Positions 34,499-44,250 of a stretch of DNA of 64,000 nt are shown piece after piece (position 1 is the first letter of the stretch; the number at the start of each line of letters is the position of its first letter). The stretch is from Kocuria sp. (GTDB taxonomy: Bacteria; Actinomycetota; Actinomycetes; Actinomycetales; Micrococcaceae): the NCBI RefSeq assembly GCF_030530945.1, contig NZ_JAUMTZ010000001.1, positions 414,341-478,340 of the forward strand, written 5' to 3'. Made by a program: the position numbers and the translations under genes. Under the pieces are notes generated by a model. The model was given only the letters and a program-made list of their open reading frames with translations. It made no database searches and was not told the DNA's origin.

Positions 34499-34960
34499 AT
34501 GAGCAACGACGCCGAGCACCCACACCCCATGAACATCGCCCGCGGGCACCAGGACGCCGCACAGAACCCGCCCGTGACCGAGCTGAGCGAGGAGCAGAGC
34601 TGGGAGCTGCTGAAGCAGGCCCGGTTCGCCCGCCTGGCCACCCGCGACGGGGACGAGATCGACATCACCCCGCTGAACATCGTGGCCGACGGCGAGCGCA
34701 TCTACTTCCGCTCCGCCAAGGGCACCAAGGTGCTGCACCTGCAGCTGAACCCGCACGTGGCGGTGGAGATCGACCGCACCTCCGGTGCCGAGGCGCACTC
34801 GGTGGTGGTCCGCGGCACGGCGGCCATGGTCACGGACCCGGACCTGATCGCGCACGTGGAGGAGCTGGGGCTGCGGCCGTGGCTGGACACGGAGAAGATC
34901 GAGGTCGTGGAGATCACCCCCACCCGCATCACCGGCCGCGCGTTCCGACTGGGTCGCTGA
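34499..34960 (+). CDS. Pyridoxamine 5'-phosphate oxidase-fold (PPOX) flavin/F420 protein
   Basis: The 153-residue protein has the split-barrel signature ARLATRDGDEIDITPLNIVAD and IYFRSAKGTKVLHLQLNPHVAVEID, which suits FMN or F420 binding. Its substrate is unknown. ATG at 34499 follows GGAGGG closely, and an AATCAT hexamer ends 7 bases before it, so the mRNA may be leaderless. It is divergent from the helicase gene and followed after 3 bases by the methyltransferase gene, so those two probably form an operon. Confidence 0.85.
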   Translation: MSNDAEHPHPMNIARGHQDAAQNPPVTELSEEQSWELLKQARFARLATRDGDEIDITPLNIVADGERIYFRSAKGTKVLHLQLNPHVAVEIDRTSGAEAHSVVVRGTAAMVTDPDLIAHVEELGLRPWLDTEKIEVVEITPTRITGRAFRLGR

Positions 34961-34963
34961 GCC

Positions 34964-36808
34964 GTGGTCTCCCCGCACGCCCAGGACACCGCAGACCGCC
35001 CGGCGCCGTTCAGCGCGGTGCCGGACGCACCCCGCTCGGACGATTCCGCCCTGCTCGCCGCCCTGCACGCGGACCTCACCGCCGCTGGCTTCACGGTGGA
35101 CCGCGTGAGCGGGCTTCTGGGGGCGGAGGCCATGTCCGCGTGGTCCCGGGACCAGGCCGTCCCGGCGCGCCGCGCCCTGGCACGCCACGGTGACCAGGAC
35201 CCCGCCCTCGCCGCCCTCGTCGCGTTCTTCCTGCTGGGGGACCCGGTGCAGACCGCGGCTCTCGACGCCGCCGTGCCCGCCGTGGGTGCCCGGGGTCTCG
35301 CGCGCCTCGGCCTGGTGGAGACGGCCGCGGCCGGTGCGGACGACGGACGGGAGCAGGACGGACCGGAGCAGCGGGACGGGTGGCTGCGCGCCGCCATGGA
35401 CCTGCGCCCGTACGCCACGGACTCCTCCGCGGAGCTGTACGTCGCGAGCGACCTGGGCGCGTTCCAGCGCCCGGGGGTGCTGCGTCGGGACCACGTGCTG
35501 GGCATCGGGGGAGCCTCCACCACACTCGTGCAGTCCACGCCGCGGCGGCCGGTGGAGCGCGCCCTGGACCTGGGCACCGGGTGCGGCATCCAGACCTTCC
35601 ACCTGCTGGCCCACGCCGACCACGTCACCGCCACGGACATCTCCGACCGGGCGCTGGCCACCACCCGCTTCAACCTGGTCCTCAACGCCGCCGCGCTCGC
35701 GGTGGACCCGCGGCACCTGGAGCGGCGCGTGCGCCTGGTGAAAGGGAGCCTGCTGGAGCCCGTGGCGGGGGAGCGCTTCGACATGGTGGTCTCGAACCCG
35801 CCGTTCGTCATCACGCCGCGCTCCGCCGCCGAGCGGGAGGAGGAACGCTTCACGTACCGGGACGGCGGGCTGCCCGGGGACCGGATCGTCCGTGACCTGC
35901 TGGGCGGACTGCCCGCCGTGCTGAACCCCGGTGGCACCGCGCACCTGCTGGCCAACTGGGAGATCCCCCGCGACCCGGAGGCGGAGCCCTCCGCCACGTG
36001 GTCCCGCGGACCCGACTCCTGGATCCCGCGCGGCACCGGCGCCTGGATCGTCCAGCGCGAGCTGCAGGACCCGTGCGAGTACGCGGAGACCTGGCTGCAG
36101 GACGCCTCCCAGCAGCGCGACCCGCAGGCCTTCGACCGCGCCTACGCCGCGTACCTGGACGACTTCGCCTCCCGCGACGTCGCCGCCGTGGGCTTCGGCA
36201 TGGTGTGGCTCCAGCGCCCCGCGGACGACGCCCCGGCCGAGACCTCGGCGGGCGACGCCGCCGTGTCACCGCTCCGCCCGGAAGCCACGGGCGGGGCGCA
36301 CGCACCCACCCCCGGAACCGGAGAGGAGGCAGGGACGGGTGCCGCGGCGTCGTCGTCCGTGCCGCGGATCTTCGAGACGGTCCCGCACCCGATCCAGCAG
36401 CCGATCGCCCCGGCGCTGGCCGCGGAGTGGGAGCGGACCGTGCGGATGGCCCGGGAGACGGCCGCCACGCAGCTCGGCGAGAACGCGGGGACGACGGCCG
36501 CCGGGCACCCGTGGCTGGGGCGGACCTACACCGTGGCGCCGGACGTGACGGAGGAGCGCCACGGCGCACCGGGTGCCGAGGACCCTTCGCTGATCCTGCT
36601 GCGCCAGGGTGCCGGGCTGCGGCGCTCCGTGATCCTCTCCAGTGAGGCCGCGGGGTTCGTGGGCGTGTGCGACGGCGAGCTCGCCGCCGGGCAGATCCTC
36701 ACCGCGCTGGGGGCCCTGCTGGGCTGGGAGGACGGCCCCGCGGAGCAGCTGCTGCGGGAGGTCGAGGGGCTGATCGTCCACGGCTTCCTGCTGGAGGTGC
36801 AAGACTGA
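34964..36808 (+). CDS. Class I SAM-dependent methyltransferase (PrmC/RlmG-like) with N-terminal domain
   Basis: The 614-residue protein has an uncharacterised N-terminal domain (about 1-185), then the SAM-binding motif ALDLGTGCGIQTFHLLAH and the catalytic VVSNPPFVITPR, which is typical of N5-glutamine or N6-adenine/guanine-type methyltransferases. The C-terminal 200 residues are separated from it by a 50-residue disordered linker (about 415-465) that is flanked by two opposite copies of the repeated nonamer. GTG at 34964 lies 3 bases after the PPOX stop. The target (rRNA or protein) cannot be told from sequence alone. Confidence 0.85.
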   Translation: MVSPHAQDTADRPAPFSAVPDAPRSDDSALLAALHADLTAAGFTVDRVSGLLGAEAMSAWSRDQAVPARRALARHGDQDPALAALVAFFLLGDPVQTAALDAAVPAVGARGLARLGLVETAAAGADDGREQDGPEQRDGWLRAAMDLRPYATDSSAELYVASDLGAFQRPGVLRRDHVLGIGGASTTLVQSTPRRPVERALDLGTGCGIQTFHLLAHADHVTATDISDRALATTRFNLVLNAAALAVDPRHLERRVRLVKGSLLEPVAGERFDMVVSNPPFVITPRSAAEREEERFTYRDGGLPGDRIVRDLLGGLPAVLNPGGTAHLLANWEIPRDPEAEPSATWSRGPDSWIPRGTGAWIVQRELQDPCEYAETWLQDASQQRDPQAFDRAYAAYLDDFASRDVAAVGFGMVWLQRPADDAPAETSAGDAAVSPLRPEATGGAHAPTPGTGEEAGTGAAASSSVPRIFETVPHPIQQPIAPALAAEWERTVRMARETAATQLGENAGTTAAGHPWLGRTYTVAPDVTEERHGAPGAEDPSLILLRQGAGLRRSVILSSEAAGFVGVCDGELAAGQILTALGALLGWEDGPAEQLLREVEGLIVHGFLLEVQD

Positions 36809-36824
36809 AGCAGAGGGCGGAGCC

Positions 36825-36846
36825 GGGGACCGTGATCCTGGTCCCC
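36825..36846 (+). terminator. Hairpin after the methyltransferase gene
   Basis: GGGGACC and GGTCCCC pair over 7 bp around an 8-base loop, 17 bases below the stop. There is no T-run. The remaining about 200 bases before topA hold a possible -10 (TACGCT near 36919) and no gene. Confidence 0.45.
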
Positions 36847-37049
36847 GTGTCCCGCCCCGGACCGCGGTGCACGGTCGGGTCCACCAGGCAGGACCTACCG
36901 TGCCGTGATCCCCGTACCGTACGCTGACGTCCCGGAAGCGGGCGCAGCACCTGGATCCACGAGCACCACACCGGTCGCCGCTCCCGCAAGGTACGGCGAC
37001 CACCAGCAACAGACCCGCCCCGAACCACGGGTCACGACGAGGAGCACCT

Positions 37050-40007
37050 TTGGCACCGAAGGCCACCAAGAACGCCGGCACGGGCAAGAGCCTGCTGATC
37101 GTGGAGTCACCGTCCAAGGTGAAGACGATCGCGGGCTACCTGGGGGACGCCTACGAGGTGGAGTCCTCCATGGGCCACATCCGGGACCTGCCCCAGCCCT
37201 CCGAGCTGCCCACGGACATGAAGAAGGGCCCGTACGGCAAGTTCGCGGTGGACGTGGAGCACGACTTCGACCCGTACTACGTGGTGAACCCGGACAAGAA
37301 GAAGAAGGTCACCGAGCTCAAGCGCAAGCTCAAGGACGCCGACGCCCTCTACCTCGCCACGGACGGGGACCGCGAGGGAGAGGCCATCGCGTGGCACCTG
37401 ATGCAGGTGCTCAAGCCCAAGGTGCCGGTGTACCGGCTCACGTTCCCGGAGATCACCCGGGAGGCCATCGAGCGCGGCTTCGGCCAGCTGCGGGACATCG
37501 ACCAGGACCTCGTGGACGCCCAGGAGACCCGCCGGATCCTGGACCGCCTCTACGGCTACGAGATCTCCCCGGTGCTGTGGCGCAAGGTCTCCTCGGGGCT
37601 GTCCGCCGGCCGCGTGCAGTCCGTGGCCACCCGCCTGGTGGTCCAGCGGGAGCGCGAGCGGATCGCGTTCGTGCCCGCCGACTACTGGGACCTCACGGGT
37701 CAGTTCTCCCGCCCCGAGGGCCAGGACGCCGGGCGCCCGTTCAGTGCGCGGCTCAGCTCGGTGGACGGCCGCCGCGTGGCCACGGGCAAGGACTTCACGG
37801 ACCGCGGCGAGCTGAAGGCCTCCGGGCAGAACGCCCCCGCCGCCCTGGACGAGACCGTGGCCACCGCGCTCGCGGCCGGGCTGCAGGACGCCGAGTTCTC
37901 CGTGCGCTCCCTGGAGACCAAGCCCTACACGCGCCGCCCCGCCGCCCCGTTCACCACCTCCACGCTGCAGCAGGAGGCCGCGCGCAAGCTGCGCTTCACC
38001 TCCCGCACCACCATGCGCGTGGCCCAGCGGCTCTACGAGAACGGCTACATCACCTACATGCGCACGGACTCCGTGGCGCTGTCCGACCAGGCGGTCAACG
38101 CCGCGCGCTCGCAGGCCAAGGAGCTCTACGGCCCGGAGTTCGTGCCCGCCTCCAAGCGCGTGTACGCCTCCAAGTCCAAGAACGCCCAGGAGGCCCACGA
38201 GGCCGTGCGCCCCGCCGGGGACACCTTCCGCACACCCTCCCAGGTGCGCTCGCAGCTGTCCGTGGACGAGTACAAGCTCTACGAGCTGATCTGGAAGCGC
38301 ACCGTGGCCTCCCAGATGCAGGACGCCAAGGGGGACACCGCCACCGTCCGCCTGGGCGCCACGGCCACCTCCGCCGCCGGTGAGCACGCCGGGGCCGACG
38401 CCGAGTTCTCCGCCTCCGGAACGGTCATCACCTTCCGGGGGTTCCTGGCCGCGTACGAGGAGGGCCGGGACGTGAACCCCGAGCTGTCCCAGGACACGGG
38501 GAAGAAGGCTCCGAAGGACGAGGACAAGCGGCTGCCGGTGATGTCCGAGGGGGACGCCCTGGACGCCGCGGAGGTCACCGCGGACGGGCACACCACCACG
38601 CCCCCGGCCCGCTACACCGAGGCCTCGCTGGTGAAGACCCTGGACGAGCTGGGCATCGGGCGCCCCTCCACGTACGCCGCCACGATCTCCACGATCATGG
38701 ACCGCGGCTACGTGCAGGTGCGCGGCTCCGCGCTGATCCCCTCGTGGCTCGCGTTCTCCGTGGTGCGTCTGCTGGAGGAGCACTTCTCCGACTACGTGGA
38801 CTACGACTTCACGGCGGAGCTCGAGGAGGACCTGGACCGGATCTCCCGCGGCGAGGCCGAGCGGGTCAAGTGGCTGGAGGGCTTCTACTTCGGGGAGAAC
38901 CCCTCGGAGCCCGGGCTGAAGCCGCTCGTGGACGACCTCGGGGAGATCGACGCCCGCGCCGTGAACTCCATCCCCATCACGGACGAGATCACGCTGCGCG
39001 TGGGCAAGTTCGGCCCCTACCTGGAGTCCGGCGGCACCGTGGACCCGGAGACCGGTGAGATCACGGACCCGGTGCGCGCGAACGTACCCCTGGACCTCGC
39101 ACCGGACGAGCTCACCCCTGACAAGGCGCGGGAGCTCATGGAGATCGGCAAGGCGGACGGCCGGGAGCTGGGCGTGAACCCCCAGACCGGTCGGACGGTC
39201 GTGGCCAAGGACGGCCGCTACGGGCCCTACGTGACCGAGATCGTTCCGGAGCCCACCCAGGAGGAGCTGGACGCGATCCCCACCGAGTACTACAAGAACG
39301 GCAAGCCCAAGCCCAAGAAGGTGGAGAAGCCCAAGCCGAGCACGGCCTCCCTGTTCTCCTCCATGAACCTGCAGGACATCACCCTGGAGGACGCCCTCAA
39401 GCTGCTCTCGCTGCCGCGGGAGCTGGGCGAGGACACGGACGGGGAGACCATCACGGTGCAGAACGGCCGCTACGGCCCGTACCTGAAGAAGGGCTCGGAC
39501 TCCCGCTCCATCTCCTCCGAGGAGCAGATCTTCACCATCACCCTGGAGGAGGCGAAGACCATCTACGCCCAGCCCAAGCAGCGCGGGCGCGCCGCGGCCA
39601 AGCCCCCGCTCGCGGACCTGGGTGCGGATCCCCTCACGGAGAAGCGGATGGTCATCAAGGAGGGCCGCTTCGGCGCGTACATCACGGACGGCGAGACCAA
39701 CGTGACCGTGCCGCGGGCCGAGGCGATCGAGCAGATCACCGCCGCGCGCGCCTCCCAGCTGCTCGCGGAGAAGCGCGCCAAGGGCCCCGCGCCGGCCAAG
39801 TCCCCGGCACGCGGCAAGGCCCGCAGCACCTCCAAGGCCTCGACGTCCAAGGCGTCCGCGTCCAAGACCTCCACGAGCACCACCAAGAGCGCGGGCACGA
39901 AGGGCAGGACCACGACGGCGAAGCGCACCGCCACGGCCAAGGGCACCTCCTCCTCGGGCACCTCCCGGACGGGCACCCGGAAGGCCCCCGCGAAGAAGAC
40001 GAGCTGA
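37050..40007 (+). CDS. topA: DNA topoisomerase I
   Basis: The 985-residue type IA topoisomerase begins with a Toprim domain (LLIVESPSKVKTIAGYLG, ATDGDREGEAIAWHL) and has the active-site tyrosine in GYITYMRTDS. Four C-terminal topo-C repeats follow (GRYGPYVTE, GRYGPYLKK, GRFGAYITD), in place of zinc fingers, then a Lys/Ser/Thr-rich tail of about 80 residues. It relaxes negative supercoils. It starts with TTG at 37050, supported by GAGGAGCA 5 bases upstream; no ATG or GTG is nearby. Basic tails are known to aid processive relaxation in mycobacterial TopA. Confidence 0.97.
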   Translation: MAPKATKNAGTGKSLLIVESPSKVKTIAGYLGDAYEVESSMGHIRDLPQPSELPTDMKKGPYGKFAVDVEHDFDPYYVVNPDKKKKVTELKRKLKDADALYLATDGDREGEAIAWHLMQVLKPKVPVYRLTFPEITREAIERGFGQLRDIDQDLVDAQETRRILDRLYGYEISPVLWRKVSSGLSAGRVQSVATRLVVQRERERIAFVPADYWDLTGQFSRPEGQDAGRPFSARLSSVDGRRVATGKDFTDRGELKASGQNAPAALDETVATALAAGLQDAEFSVRSLETKPYTRRPAAPFTTSTLQQEAARKLRFTSRTTMRVAQRLYENGYITYMRTDSVALSDQAVNAARSQAKELYGPEFVPASKRVYASKSKNAQEAHEAVRPAGDTFRTPSQVRSQLSVDEYKLYELIWKRTVASQMQDAKGDTATVRLGATATSAAGEHAGADAEFSASGTVITFRGFLAAYEEGRDVNPELSQDTGKKAPKDEDKRLPVMSEGDALDAAEVTADGHTTTPPARYTEASLVKTLDELGIGRPSTYAATISTIMDRGYVQVRGSALIPSWLAFSVVRLLEEHFSDYVDYDFTAELEEDLDRISRGEAERVKWLEGFYFGENPSEPGLKPLVDDLGEIDARAVNSIPITDEITLRVGKFGPYLESGGTVDPETGEITDPVRANVPLDLAPDELTPDKARELMEIGKADGRELGVNPQTGRTVVAKDGRYGPYVTEIVPEPTQEELDAIPTEYYKNGKPKPKKVEKPKPSTASLFSSMNLQDITLEDALKLLSLPRELGEDTDGETITVQNGRYGPYLKKGSDSRSISSEEQIFTITLEEAKTIYAQPKQRGRAAAKPPLADLGADPLTEKRMVIKEGRFGAYITDGETNVTVPRAEAIEQITAARASQLLAEKRAKGPAPAKSPARGKARSTSKASTSKASASKTSTSTTKSAGTKGRTTTAKRTATAKGTSSSGTSRTGTRKAPAKKTS

Positions 40008-40009
40008 AC

Positions 40010-40071
40010 GCGGACGGCGCGAGCGGCGTCGTCCGCCCCGGCAATCCCCGGGGCGGTCCGTGGGGGACCGC
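40010..40071 (+). terminator. Two hairpins after topA
   Basis: GCGGACGGCG pairs imperfectly with CGGCGTCGTCCGC (40010-40036), and GCGGTCC pairs perfectly with GGACCGC (40053-40071). They lie in the 89-base gap before the Ppx/GppA gene. Neither has a T-run. Confidence 0.45.
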
Positions 40072-40096
40072 TCCGCCCGCGAGCGAAGGAACACAC

Positions 40097-41077
40097 ATGC
40101 GCCTCTCCGTCCTGGACGTCGGGTCCAACACGGTGCACCTGCTCCTGCTGGACGTCTACCCCGGGTCCCGCCCCGAGCCGTACGCGTCCCACAAGGTGGG
40201 GCTGCGGCTGGTGGACCACCAGGACGACGCGGGGCGGATCACGGACGAGGGCCGGGACCTGCTCACGGCGTTCGTGGTGGAGGCCCGGGACTTCGCGGTG
40301 GAGCACCGCGCGGAGGACCTGCTGGCGTTCGCCACCTCCGCGATCCGCGAGGCGGCGAACGGTGCGCAGGTGCTGGAGCACGTGCAGTCCGTCTCCGGGG
40401 TCACGCTCACCGAGCTGTCCGGGGACCAGGAGGCGGCCATCACGTTCTCCGCGGTGCGCCGCTGGTTCGGGTGGAGCGCAGGGCGGATCCTGGACCTGGA
40501 CATCGGCGGCGGGTCCTTCGAGATGGCGATCGGCACCGACGCCCTGCCCGCGGTGGCCACCTCCGTGCCGCTGGGCGCAGGAAGGCTGTACCGCGGGTAC
40601 CTGGCGGGCTCGGAGGTCGCCTCCCCTGCGGGGGTCAAGGCCCTGCGCAAGCACGTGCGCACCACGCTGCGCCCCGCGGTGGACCGGATCGTGGCGGGCG
40701 GGCACCCGCACCTCGTGGTGGGTACCTCCAAGACGTTCCGCTCGCTCGCCCGGATCTGCGGCGCCGCACCCTCCGCCCAAGGACCGTACGTGCCGCGGGT
40801 GATGCACCTGGAGGACCTGCGGCTGTGGACCCGGCGCATGGAGGCCATGAGCGTGGCCGAGCGCGCGGACCTGCCCGGTGTCTCCGCCCAGCGCGCCGCG
40901 CAGGTGGTGGCCGGTGCGGTCGTGGCGCAGACCGCCATGGACATGCTCGGCGTGGACACCCTCCAGATCTCCCCGTGGGCCCTGCGCGAGGGCCTCATCC
41001 TGCGCCGCATGGACCGGCTGGTGCGCGATGCCACGAGTTCCACCGTCAACCCGAAGGACCTGGTGAGCACCCCGTGA
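40097..41077 (+). CDS. Ppx/GppA-family phosphatase
   Basis: The 326-residue protein shows the ASKHA fold: SVLDVGSNTVHLLLLDV (phosphate 1), FATSAIREAANG, and LDLDIGGGSFEMAIG (phosphate 2). Ppx/GppA enzymes hydrolyse polyphosphate or pppGpp. The length is that of actinobacterial Ppx1-type proteins, which lack the C-terminal HD domain. ATG at 40097 is preceded by AAGGA. Its stop overlaps the next gene (GTGA), indicating co-translation. Confidence 0.9.
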   Translation: MRLSVLDVGSNTVHLLLLDVYPGSRPEPYASHKVGLRLVDHQDDAGRITDEGRDLLTAFVVEARDFAVEHRAEDLLAFATSAIREAANGAQVLEHVQSVSGVTLTELSGDQEAAITFSAVRRWFGWSAGRILDLDIGGGSFEMAIGTDALPAVATSVPLGAGRLYRGYLAGSEVASPAGVKALRKHVRTTLRPAVDRIVAGGHPHLVVGTSKTFRSLARICGAAPSAQGPYVPRVMHLEDLRLWTRRMEAMSVAERADLPGVSAQRAAQVVAGAVVAQTAMDMLGVDTLQISPWALREGLILRRMDRLVRDATSSTVNPKDLVSTP

Positions 41078-41874
41078 CGGAGTCACCCGAGACCTACCGA
41101 CCCCACGTGGCCCTGTCCACGAGCTCCCTGTACCCGCAGGGCGTGCCGGAGACGTTCGAGACCGCCCGGCGCCTGGGCTACGACAGTGTGGAGGTGCTGG
41201 TCACCCACGAGCGGATGAGCCAGCTGACCCACCAGCTGCTGGACAACGTGCAGAAGCACCAGATCCCCATCTCCGCGATCCACGCGCCCACCCTGCTGTT
41301 CACCCAGCAGGTGTGGGGCAAGTCCTGGACCAAGATCCAGATGGCCGCCAAGCTCACCCACCAGCTGGGCGCGGAGGTGGTGGTGGCGCACCCGCCGTTC
41401 CGGTGGCAGCGCAAGTACGCCCGCAACTTCGTGGCCGGGGTCCGGGAGATCTCCCGGATGACCGGCACCAAGATCTCCGTGGAGAACATGTACCCGTGGC
41501 GCGTGGCCGGGCGGGAGGCCGTGGTCTACTCCCCGCACTACAGCCCGCTGGGCCAGGACTACGAGTGGGTCACGTGGGACTTCTCCCACGCCGCCACCGC
41601 CAGGATGGACTCGCTCGCCGCGGTGAAGGAGCTCGGCACGCGGCTGGGCCACGTGCACCTCACGGATGGCTCGGGGGAGACCCTCGCGGACGAGCACCTG
41701 CTCCCGGGCCAGGGTGTCCAGCCCGTCGCGGAGACCCTCGAGTACCTGCGCGACCAGCGCTGGCAGGGCGTGGTGGGCGTGGAGGTCTCCACCCGCAAGT
41801 CCGAGAGCCCGGAGCAGCGCGACGAGTGGCTCGCGCAGTCCCTGGAGTTCGCGCGCCGGCACATGACCGTCTGA
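41074..41874 (+). CDS. Sugar phosphate isomerase/epimerase-like TIM-barrel protein
   Basis: The 266-residue protein belongs to the xylose-isomerase-like/AP-endonuclease 2 TIM-barrel family. Metal-site residues are visible in ISAIHAPT, VVVAHPP, ISVENMYP, VTWDFSHAA and GHVHLTDG. Actinobacterial orthologues nearly always lie between a Ppx/GppA gene and proC, but the substrate is unknown. GTG at 41074 overlaps the Ppx stop. An endonuclease IV role is possible but the sequence is short for it. Confidence 0.85.
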   Translation: MTESPETYRPHVALSTSSLYPQGVPETFETARRLGYDSVEVLVTHERMSQLTHQLLDNVQKHQIPISAIHAPTLLFTQQVWGKSWTKIQMAAKLTHQLGAEVVVAHPPFRWQRKYARNFVAGVREISRMTGTKISVENMYPWRVAGREAVVYSPHYSPLGQDYEWVTWDFSHAATARMDSLAAVKELGTRLGHVHLTDGSGETLADEHLLPGQGVQPVAETLEYLRDQRWQGVVGVEVSTRKSESPEQRDEWLAQSLEFARRHMTV

Positions 41875-42200
41875 ACGGCGGGTCCCGGACGACGCCGCCC
41901 GCGCCCCCTCCGGTGCGCGGGTGCCCGAACCGCCGCCCGTGCCTTCCGCCCGCGGTCCCCGGCTGCGCGGCAACGGGCCTGCACCGGTGCCCGCCGTGCT
42001 CGCGGCGGGTGGTCGGGGCACGGTACCGTCGGAGAGGGCCGCGCCCGGCACCCGTCCGGACCGCCCTCGGCCAGGCGCACCAGCGAGTGGCGGTACCACG
42101 TTCCTCCGGCGTCCACCCGGCGCCGGGCCGCCCCGTCATCCCAGTTCCCCACCCCGGTCCCGCAACGCGCGGGTGCTGCGGGCCCGAAAGGACCGATCCG
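41875..42200 (+). other. Gene-free spacer upstream of proC
   Basis: The 326 bases contain no coding frame I can support. Near 41888 is a copy of the repeated nonamer in the GACGACGCC orientation. The last 30 bases carry GAAAGGACCG, the proC ribosome binding site. I see no convincing promoter or riboswitch. Confidence 0.6.
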
Positions 42201-43040
42201 ATGAGCGACTCCACCCTCACCTTCCTGGGTGCCGGTTCCATGAACGGCTCCATCCTGCGCGGTGTCCTGGAGAGCGGCAGGGAACCGGGGACCATGCGCG
42301 CGACGACCCGTTCGGCGTCGTCCGCGCAGCGCCTGCGCGAGTCCACCGGCGTGACGGTGCTCTCCGGCGAGGAGTCCCAGGACGCGAACCGCGAGGCCGT
42401 GGACGGCGCTGGGATCGTGCTGCTGGGCGTGAAGCCGTACGCGGTCCTGGACCTGGCACGGGAGGTCGCCCCGGCACTCGACCCCGCCACGGTGGTGGTC
42501 TCCGTGGCCGCCGGTGTCACCCTGGAGGCACTGCAGCGGGCGCTGCCGGAGGGGCAGCCGGTGGTGCGGTGCATGCCGAACACCCCCTCGAGCGTGGGCC
42601 GCGGAGTGCTGTCCGTGACCCCTGGAGAGCACACCACGGCCGAGCAGCTGGAGGCCGTGAAGGCCGTGCTGTCCGCCGTGGGCACCGTGGTGGAGGTGCC
42701 CGAGCACCTGATCCGCGCCGTCACGGGCGTCTCCGGCTCCGGTCCCGCCTACGTGTTCTACCTGGCCGAGGCCATGCAGCACGCGGGCGAGCAGCTGGGT
42801 CTGGACGCGGAGACCGCGCGCGTGCTCGCCAAGGAGACGGTCTCCGGGGCGGGCGTGCTGCTCAGTCCCGAGGACGCCGATCCCGCGGCACTGCGCAAGG
42901 CGGTCACCAGCCCCGGCGGGACCACGGAGCAGGCCATCGCCACGTTCGACGAGAAGGGCCTGCGGGAGATCGTCGCCGCGGGCGCCGAGGCCTCCGCACG
43001 CAAGGGGGACCAGATGGAGCAGGAGCACGGCGGAGCGTGA
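42201..43040 (+). CDS. proC: Pyrroline-5-carboxylate reductase
   Basis: The 279-residue protein begins with the NAD(P) fold LTFLGAGSMNGSILRG and carries the ProC signature VVRCMPNTPSSVGRG and AVTGVSGSGPAYVFYLAEAM, with SPGGTTEQAIATF near the end. It reduces pyrroline-5-carboxylate to proline in the last biosynthetic step. ATG at 42201. The conserved order ppx, isomerase, proC supports the call. Confidence 0.95.
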   Translation: MSDSTLTFLGAGSMNGSILRGVLESGREPGTMRATTRSASSAQRLRESTGVTVLSGEESQDANREAVDGAGIVLLGVKPYAVLDLAREVAPALDPATVVVSVAAGVTLEALQRALPEGQPVVRCMPNTPSSVGRGVLSVTPGEHTTAEQLEAVKAVLSAVGTVVEVPEHLIRAVTGVSGSGPAYVFYLAEAMQHAGEQLGLDAETARVLAKETVSGAGVLLSPEDADPAALRKAVTSPGGTTEQAIATFDEKGLREIVAAGAEASARKGDQMEQEHGGA

Positions 43041-43089
43041 GCCCGCCACCCCACGATCACCCCACAGGACCAGGCAAGGCGGCAGCACC

Positions 43090-44181
43090 ATGAGCACATT
43101 CGGCATCGAGGAAGAGTTCCTCCTGATCGACCGCGGGGACAGGCTCCCGGCGCGTCCCACCGCGGAGCAGTCCGCCCAGCTGGTTTCCCTGGAGGCGGGC
43201 GGCGGGGCCGCCACCCCGGAGTGGCTCGCGTGCCAGGTCGAGGAGACCTCCCCGGTCTTCCACGACGCCGCCGGGGCCGTGGACTCGCTCGTGGGCTTCC
43301 GCACCGCACTGCACGAGGCCACGGACGCCCTGGGCATGGACGTGGTGGGCCTCGCGGCCGCGCCGGACATCCGCCCCGAACCCGCGGACGTGACCGCGAA
43401 CGAGCGCTACCAGCGCCTCGCCGGGTACACCCCGGCGGTCGCCGCGGACCAGTACATCAGCGGCATGCACGTGCACCTGGGCTTCCCGGACATGGAGGAC
43501 GCCGTGCGCGCGCTCAACGGGCTGCGCGCCTGGCTGCCCGCCCTCGTGGCGCTGGGCGCCAACTCGCCCCTGTGGCGGGGTGCCGAGTCCGGGTACGAGA
43601 GCTGGCGCTCCATCCACTACCGCCGGTGGATCGCCAACGACATCCCGCCGCACTTCCGGGACCTCGCGGACCACGACGCGCGCGTGGCCGTGCTCAGCGC
43701 GTTCGACATCATGGAGAGCGCCTCCACCCTCAGCTGGCTGGCCCGGCTGTCCCACAAGCACGGGACCCTGGAGATCCGCGCGTGCGACGTGCAGCTCGAG
43801 GCGCAGGACTCCGTGGCCATCGCGGTGCTGATCAGGGCGCTCGCGGACCACGTGATGGACGCCCCGCCCGCGGAGGCCCTCAGCCAGGAGTACCTGGACA
43901 TCGCCCTGTGGCAGGCCGCGCGCTGGGGGCTGAGCGGCCGGGTCCTGGACCCGGCGACCACCGAGCTGGTCCCCGGCGAGAGGCTCGTGGACTCGCTGCT
44001 GCACCGCGTGCGGGACTACTACCCGTCGGCCGCGGACCGGGACTTCGCGGAGGCCGGGGTGCGGCGCATCGTCCGCAACGGCAACGGGGCCCTGCGCCAG
44101 CGCCGCGCCTTCGCCCGGGCCGGGCTGCCCGGAGTCATGGCCATGGCCACGCGGGCCATGACCGCGGACCCCCGCCGCTGA
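43090..44181 (+). CDS. YbdK-family carboxylate-amine ligase (GCS2 fold)
   Basis: The 363-residue protein starts with FGIEEEFLLID, the glutamate-cysteine ligase type 2 signature, and has GMHVHLGFPDMEDAVRALNGL, GYESWRSIHYRRW and LEIRACDVQLEAQDSVAIA. E. coli YbdK has weak glutamate-cysteine ligase activity. Actinobacteria use mycothiol rather than glutathione, so the real substrate is probably different. ATG at 43090 follows GGCGGCAGC with a weak ribosome site. The gene is convergent with the potassium operon; the short gap between (44182-44250) contains a nonamer copy. Confidence 0.88.
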   Translation: MSTFGIEEEFLLIDRGDRLPARPTAEQSAQLVSLEAGGGAATPEWLACQVEETSPVFHDAAGAVDSLVGFRTALHEATDALGMDVVGLAAAPDIRPEPADVTANERYQRLAGYTPAVAADQYISGMHVHLGFPDMEDAVRALNGLRAWLPALVALGANSPLWRGAESGYESWRSIHYRRWIANDIPPHFRDLADHDARVAVLSAFDIMESASTLSWLARLSHKHGTLEIRACDVQLEAQDSVAIAVLIRALADHVMDAPPAEALSQEYLDIALWQAARWGLSGRVLDPATTELVPGERLVDSLLHRVRDYYPSAADRDFAEAGVRRIVRNGNGALRQRRAFARAGLPGVMAMATRAMTADPRR

Positions 44182-44250
44182 GGCACGCGGGACGCGCGGT
44201 CGGGGGTGGCCCGGCGGCGTCGTCCCCGGGGGCGGAGGCGTGGTCCCCCG

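Noticed and set aside
34491..34499. ATG at 34491 (minus) as start of the helicase
   Set aside because: It would give an N-terminal extension overlapping the divergent PPOX gene start. GTG at 34428 fits the start of the conserved region better.
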